NCBI GenBank assembly: GCA_026120185.1
Contig: JANUWF010001635.1
Location: 186,001 to 250,000 of the forward strand
Length of the DNA stretch: 64,000 bases
Direction of reading: 5' to 3'
Source of the DNA: Voacanga thouarsii
Lineage: Eukaryota; Streptophyta; Magnoliopsida; Gentianales; Apocynaceae
Shown: positions 59,974 through 64,000 of the stretch, piece after piece
Position numbering within the stretch: the first letter of the stretch is position 1
Layout of the letters: each line of letters starts with the position of its first letter
Notes under the pieces: generated by a model
Databases searched by the model: none
The model's input: the letters and a program-made list of their open reading frames with translations, nothing else
What the model was told of the DNA's origin: nothing
Translations under genes and position numbers: made by a program

Positions 59974-60847
59974 TGATGAGACTCTACTTCATCATGGAGG
60001 TCAAGATCAAGGAGGGGGAGGCGTGACCATGCAAGAACTCAAGCCGGTAACAAAGACGGATAAAACTCGACCAAAAAGGAGGCCTCTAGAGGGCGGCGCC
60101 AACAAAACCGGCGCCGGCTCCATTCTGCCCAACAACGGCTTTATTCTGCCATTCGACCGCCCGAAGACAGATCACATTCGGCACCGGCTGTGGTGTCCAA
60201 ACTGGCGCTGGCTCCACCCTAGGTAGCCAACGACTGCCCCGCGTTTTTAATATTTTCTCCGATTTTCTTCAATTTTAATTGCTTGTGAAGACTTATTATG
60301 ACCCTAAACTGTAATAGAACCTCAGGGATTACTTAGTTAGGGTTAGGATAGTATAAATAGCATCTTTAGTGATTTGACAATACAATTCACACACTTTAAT
60401 TTAAATTTGAGAGAGAATCTTAAGAGGCCTAACCTCCTTATTCATTTTGTTCAAGACCATGCTTAAGGGTTAGTCCTCCTTATAAATGAGTTTATAAATC
60501 TTTTGGATAATCCAATGTTGTTTTCTTTGAATGGGTCTTAGTTGCTTCGTTTTTCTAAGATTTGTTTGAATTTCAATATTTGAGTGCCTATTTTTTCTAT
60601 TCTATTTGTTCTTATTTGTCTTTGTTGCTTCAAGGATATTGGAGTGAGATTATAGTAGAACTTTCTACTTTACTTGAGGGTCTTTGAAACTTAGTTCTTC
60701 AAGGGTTTGATAAAGGATAGGTTGTTATTTCATTTTCTCCTTTTGTCACCAGAAAATTCTCTACTTTGGTCCCATTTGGTTGAGCTGAACACAAACCAAC
60801 TAACCCACTCACAACACCAAGAAAAAATTCACACAAGATTCGTATCA
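59974..60847 (+). repeat. 3' LTR of the gypsy element
   Basis: Starts TGATGAGACTCT directly after the polypurine tract and ends TTCGTATCA followed by the GTAAT target duplication. Colinear with the 5' LTR, with a TATA-like agtataaatagcat near 60349. Confidence 0.9.
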
Positions 60848-61120
60848 GTAATCAAATTCCAAAACTTTATATGTTGTAAGCATATTTAATTTACTTTCAT
60901 TTAACACTACAAGTGCACAATACTCATTATATTAAAGAGAGATATTTGTGAAAAATAACAATTAATATAGTCTTAGTTTGCTAAGGGGACAGATAAATTG
61001 AAACAAAAATCTTAATTAAAATGAATAGATAAAAAGAGATAGAGGGGGGTAATGGTTAACTTGACACGAAATTTTATGCAAAGTAAAATTTGAAATATAA
61101 TACTAATAATAGAATATAAC

Positions 61121-61590
61121 ACTCCATCGATTTCAAAATACTTATTCATGAAATATTTTATACATATATTAAGGGTGCGAAAAAATATTACAATTTAGAT
61201 AAAATTTTTGTTCTACTTATATTAAAAATATGGTAGCTATTGGTTGGTGAAAATTTTCAAGAAGGAAGAAGAAAAAAAAGTTTTAAAAAATTATATAGTT
61301 GATTTAGAATAAATAAGAATAAAATGAGAAGAAACTAATTATTAATTTTAGAAATATGTATATGAACAGTTATTTTCAAACAAAATAAAAAAGATTAATA
61401 AACTAATATTTTAAAATGGAGGGAGTATAAGATAACAAAAGTAGAAAAATATGTGAGTTGACTTAGGAAAAATATGAATAAAATGAGAAAAAATTAATTA
61501 TTAATTTTAAAAATATGTACATGAATATGTATTTTGAAATAAAATAAAAAAGATTTATGAACAAGTACTTGAAAAAGGAGGGAGTATAAG
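61121..61590. repeat. Family Z MITE plus partial tandem copy of its right half
   Basis: The complete copy (61121-61427) runs from cactccatcgatttcaaaatac to ttttaaaatggagggagta. It is followed at about 61436-61590 by a second version of its right half (gagttgacttagg...aaaaaggagggagtataagat). Confidence 0.65.
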
Positions 61591-61668
61591 ATAATAAAAG
61601 TAAAAAAAATGTAAATTCCACAATACTTTATGTCAAATCTATGTATATAAAAGTAATATTATATGTTA

Positions 61669-61948
61669 CTCCCTCTTTCCCTATTTATCTATTATATTGA
61701 AAAAATTTAGGTGTCATTAATGTTAATTTTACTGTTATATCCTTATATTAAATAGTTTTGAAAAATGAAAATGTAATAATTTTAGAGAGAGAGTTGAGCA
61801 AATAAAGTAAGAAAATAATTGTGAAGAACATTAAATCTAAAGGTACTTTTGAAATATATAAATAAAATTGTATAAATTTAAGAGACTAACTAATTTTTCT
61901 TAAATTGTGTAAAGTAGTTAATTATGACAAATAAATAAAAACGAGGTA
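61669..61948. repeat. MITE W, copy 1
   Basis: Starts ctccctctttccctatttatctatt and ends near acaaataaataaaaacgagg. The interior (gagagagagttgagcaaataaagtaagaaaataattgtg) recurs at 62513-62797. Confidence 0.65.
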
Positions 61949-62512
61949 ATATATTAATTATATTATAATAAATTATATAGAAAAAAATTGTAAAGAAAAA
62001 TATTAATTATTTTTTGACAATTTAAAATAATAAATAAATCAATTTAATAAGAATAGAAGAAGTAATATTATTGTACTAACGGGAGAAGTTTGTCATTTGG
62101 TCGAAGGCTCTTAGCAATTGGAATTATCATATTTGTAAAAATTTGACCAGACATGGCGTTGAATACTATTGGCTCATTGTGTACGAAAATTCCAGAAAAG
62201 CACATGTTCTCTCTACTTCAGTACTTCGTTGGGTCCAGCTTCTTCTGTTGTGCAGATTTAGCTGAAGTTGTTCCTTTCTTTGACTTTCTCATTAAAAAAA
62301 GAAAAAAGAAAAACTTTGGTTTTTTCTCTTCCTAGCTAAACCATACTAGTATTATTATTATTTTTTTGGATTGATTGAAATGGCAATGATACTTTAATAA
62401 CATAAATTATGAAAAAAAGTGTTAGAAATTTATTGATCGCTAGTTAATAATAGAATTAACTAACGGAAGTTACTTCTTGTAATAAAATATCTATTTATCT
62501 ATGTTAATTATT

Positions 62513-63422
62513 TTCTCCGTTCTTATTTATATGTCACAATTAAAAAATTTTAGTGTCTTTTTTTATTTATCATATTGAAAAAATTTAGGTGCCATTATTA
62601 CTGCTATACTCTTCTATTAAATAATTTTGAAAAATAAAAGTGTAATAACTTTAGAGAGAAAGTTGAATAAACAAAGTAAGAAAATAATTGTGGAGCACAT
62701 TAAACCCAATAGTACTTTTGGAATGTATAAATAAAATTGTATGAATTTAAGAGATTAACGAATTTTTCTTAAATTGTGTGAAGTAGTTAACTGTGACTAG
62801 GGGTGTTTATTCGGTTTTCGGTTTTGAAATTCAATTTTTTTTTTCAAAATCGAATCAAATCAAAATTAAAAAAAAAACCGATAATTCGATTCGGTTCGAT
62901 TTTAAACCGAATTTGAATGCCTCTCTAATAGATCCATTAATCTAAGATAAATTTAAACTTAAATAAGTAAAGTTTAATATAAATTATAATTCAAATCTAA
63001 TATAAAATATAATATAAATTAAAATCCAAACATTTTAAAGATTTGAGCCAAATATTTTAGTAGAAAGTTATGATCACGGATACAAATTGTAAAAATAAAG
63101 ATTTTAAACTCAATTATTAATGGTTTTATTTTGGACAAAATCAAACCGTACTAAACTAAAATAATCAAAATTGAACATAATTTTTTCAAAACATCATAAT
63201 TTGTAAAAATAATTAATTAATTAATGAACAATATTTTAATATTAATTATATATTTTAAATTTAAAAAATATAATTCGATTTTTTAATTTTTTATTTTAAA
63301 AAACTAAAAATTGAACCAAATTTTTATATAAACTCTAAAATCGAAATTAAGATCGATTCAGTTTGATTTTTCGATTTAAATCGAATAATGAACACCTGAC
63401 AGATAAATAGGAATAGAGGGAG
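62513..63422. repeat. MITE W, copy 2, split by an hAT-like MITE
   Basis: The left part (62513-62797) matches copy 1 up to agtagttaactgtgac; the right end (63398-63422, agataaataggaatagagggagta) completes it. Copy 1 reads gttaattatgacaaataaata uninterrupted at this position and so shows the empty site. Confidence 0.65.
62798..63397. mobile_element. hAT-like MITE, about 600 bp
   Basis: Terminal inverted repeats are taggggtgtttattcggttttcgg at the left and aggtgttcattattcgattt read from the right. The interior is rich in ttcggttcgattttaaaccgaat motifs. No coding sequence. The target duplication is eroded (gtgac against ctgac). Confidence 0.65.
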
Positions 63423-64000
63423 TATAAGATATCTAAAATAACTCTTTAGATTTATTGCAATTTACCTCTATTAATTTGTGAATTTTAACAATTTAATACC
63501 ACAAGTCGTAAAAAAGAGTTCTAGAAGTCCATTAACCGTTAGTTAATGACGGTATTGATTAACACAAGTAATTTTCACAATAAAATATCTACTTTATTCA
63601 TATAAATTATAAGATATCCAAAAAAAATCATTTAGTAGAAGAAATTTAGCACATGAAATATTTGTGAACCTCTAATATCTTTTTTATAACTTGTGGTATT
63701 AAAATATCACAATCTACAACTTAATAGGGATAAATTATAAAAAATTAAATAGTTATTTTGGACGTCTTATAATTATAATGGGCAAAATAAATATTTTATT
63801 ACAAAAGTAAATTTTGTTAATTAATACTATCATTGATTAACGAACAATAAACTTCTCATGTATTTTTTACAACTTATAGTATTAAAGTGTTATTACCTGC
63901 AACTCAATAGGAAAAATTGTAGTAATAAATTCATTGTTTCCCCCCATTTTTCTAGACAAAACCATTATTGTATTCACAAAAAATAATAAATTTTCCATCA
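63423..64000. other. AT-rich intergenic end of window
   Basis: No gene. Loose inverted similarity between 63470-63600 (taccacaagtcgtaaaaaa and agttaatgacggtattgattaac) and 63680-63870 (tttttacaacttatagtatta) suggests another MITE continuing toward the window edge. Confidence 0.35.

Larger units (their letters stand above)
55688..60847 (+). mobile_element. Ty3/gypsy retrotransposon, internally deleted, with intact LTRs and 5-bp TSD
   Basis: LTRs lie at 55688-56571 and 59974-60847, both TG...CA. The target duplication GTAAT is exact at 55683-55687 and 60848-60852. The primer-binding site TGGTATCAGAGA (initiator Met tRNA type) is at 56579-56590; the polypurine tract aagaagggggaga is at 59961-59973. 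The interior has gag with a CCHC knuckle and an aspartic protease, then jumps directly to the integrase C-terminal region. RT, RNase H and the integrase core are missing. LTRs differ at scattered sites (by eye well above 90 percent identical), so the insertion is old but not ancient. It is non-autonomous. Confidence 0.92.
55557..61049. repeat. Stowaway-like MITE Y split by the gypsy element
   Basis: The left part (55557-55687) starts cttcattcatccctttttatctgtcaa; the right part (60853-61049) ends gaatagataaaaagagatagagggg, its inverted counterpart. TA flanks are at 55555-55556 and 61050-61051, as expected for Stowaway target duplications. Joined, the element would be about 330 bp. Confidence 0.65.
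55530..62064. repeat. Family X MITE shattered by nested insertions
   Basis: Pieces at 55530-55554, about 61052-61120, 61587-61668 and 61949-62064 read, in order, as one copy of the MITE at 40473-40745 (ctttcgtactgttaaaattgata, aacttgacacgaaattttatgc, actttatgtcaaat, ataataaattatatagaaaa, aaatcaatttaataagaa). Three insertions separate them: MITE Y with the gypsy element inside it, MITE Z and MITE W. Confidence 0.7.

Overview
The window is nuclear DNA of a flowering plant, most likely a eudicot. It is AT-rich, its genes have short GT-AG introns, and it is full of plant-type transposons: Stowaway-like and hAT-like MITEs, Ty1/copia and Ty3/gypsy elements, LINE remnants and an Au-type tRNA-derived SINE. 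Host genes are few and far apart.

Layout. 0-6 kb is mostly intergenic with MITE pieces. A broken ENH1-like (PDZ/rubredoxin family) 5' gene fragment lies on the minus strand at 5.9-6.4 kb. Directly upstream of it sits a large LTR-like insertion (about 6.5-8.4 kb), then an unusual array of GC-rich hairpins (8.9-9.35 kb) and TE-like noncoding DNA. From 12 to 25.4 kb there is a cluster of four SASA/SGNH-fold carbohydrate-esterase genes of the At4g34215 type, all on the plus strand. Two are two-exon genes with signal peptides. One is an intronless copy whose N-terminus is read from the wrong frame of an unrelated captured exon. One is a pseudogene. The last two belong to a multi-kilobase tandem duplication whose copies have since received different TE insertions.

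At 27.2-27.5 kb is a small two-exon hydrophilic, LEA-like gene with an ABRE-like motif upstream. At 29.7-31.3 kb (minus) is a complete four-exon isoaspartyl peptidase/L-asparaginase gene of the At3g16150 (potassium-dependent) type. From 31 to 51 kb the DNA is gene-poor: a LINE 3' end, several MITEs, a decayed copia element with both LTRs (41.1-45.1 kb) and a SINE with a 20-bp target-site duplication (46.5-46.7 kb). At 51.4-52.9 kb (minus) is a complete four-exon D3-type cyclin with an LxCxE retinoblastoma-binding motif. After it come a reverse-oriented LINE RNase H remnant and, from 55.5 to 62 kb, a nested set: a Ty3/gypsy element with a perfect 5-bp target-site duplication inside one MITE, itself inside a second MITE that was also hit by two more MITEs.

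The host genes do not form a pathway. Cell-cycle control (CYCD3), asparagine/isoaspartyl catabolism, a probable stress protein and secreted acetyl-esterase-like enzymes appear to be independent loci separated by transposons. Gene structures were derived by hand from reading frame, splice signals and remembered family conservation; nothing was searched or aligned by computer.
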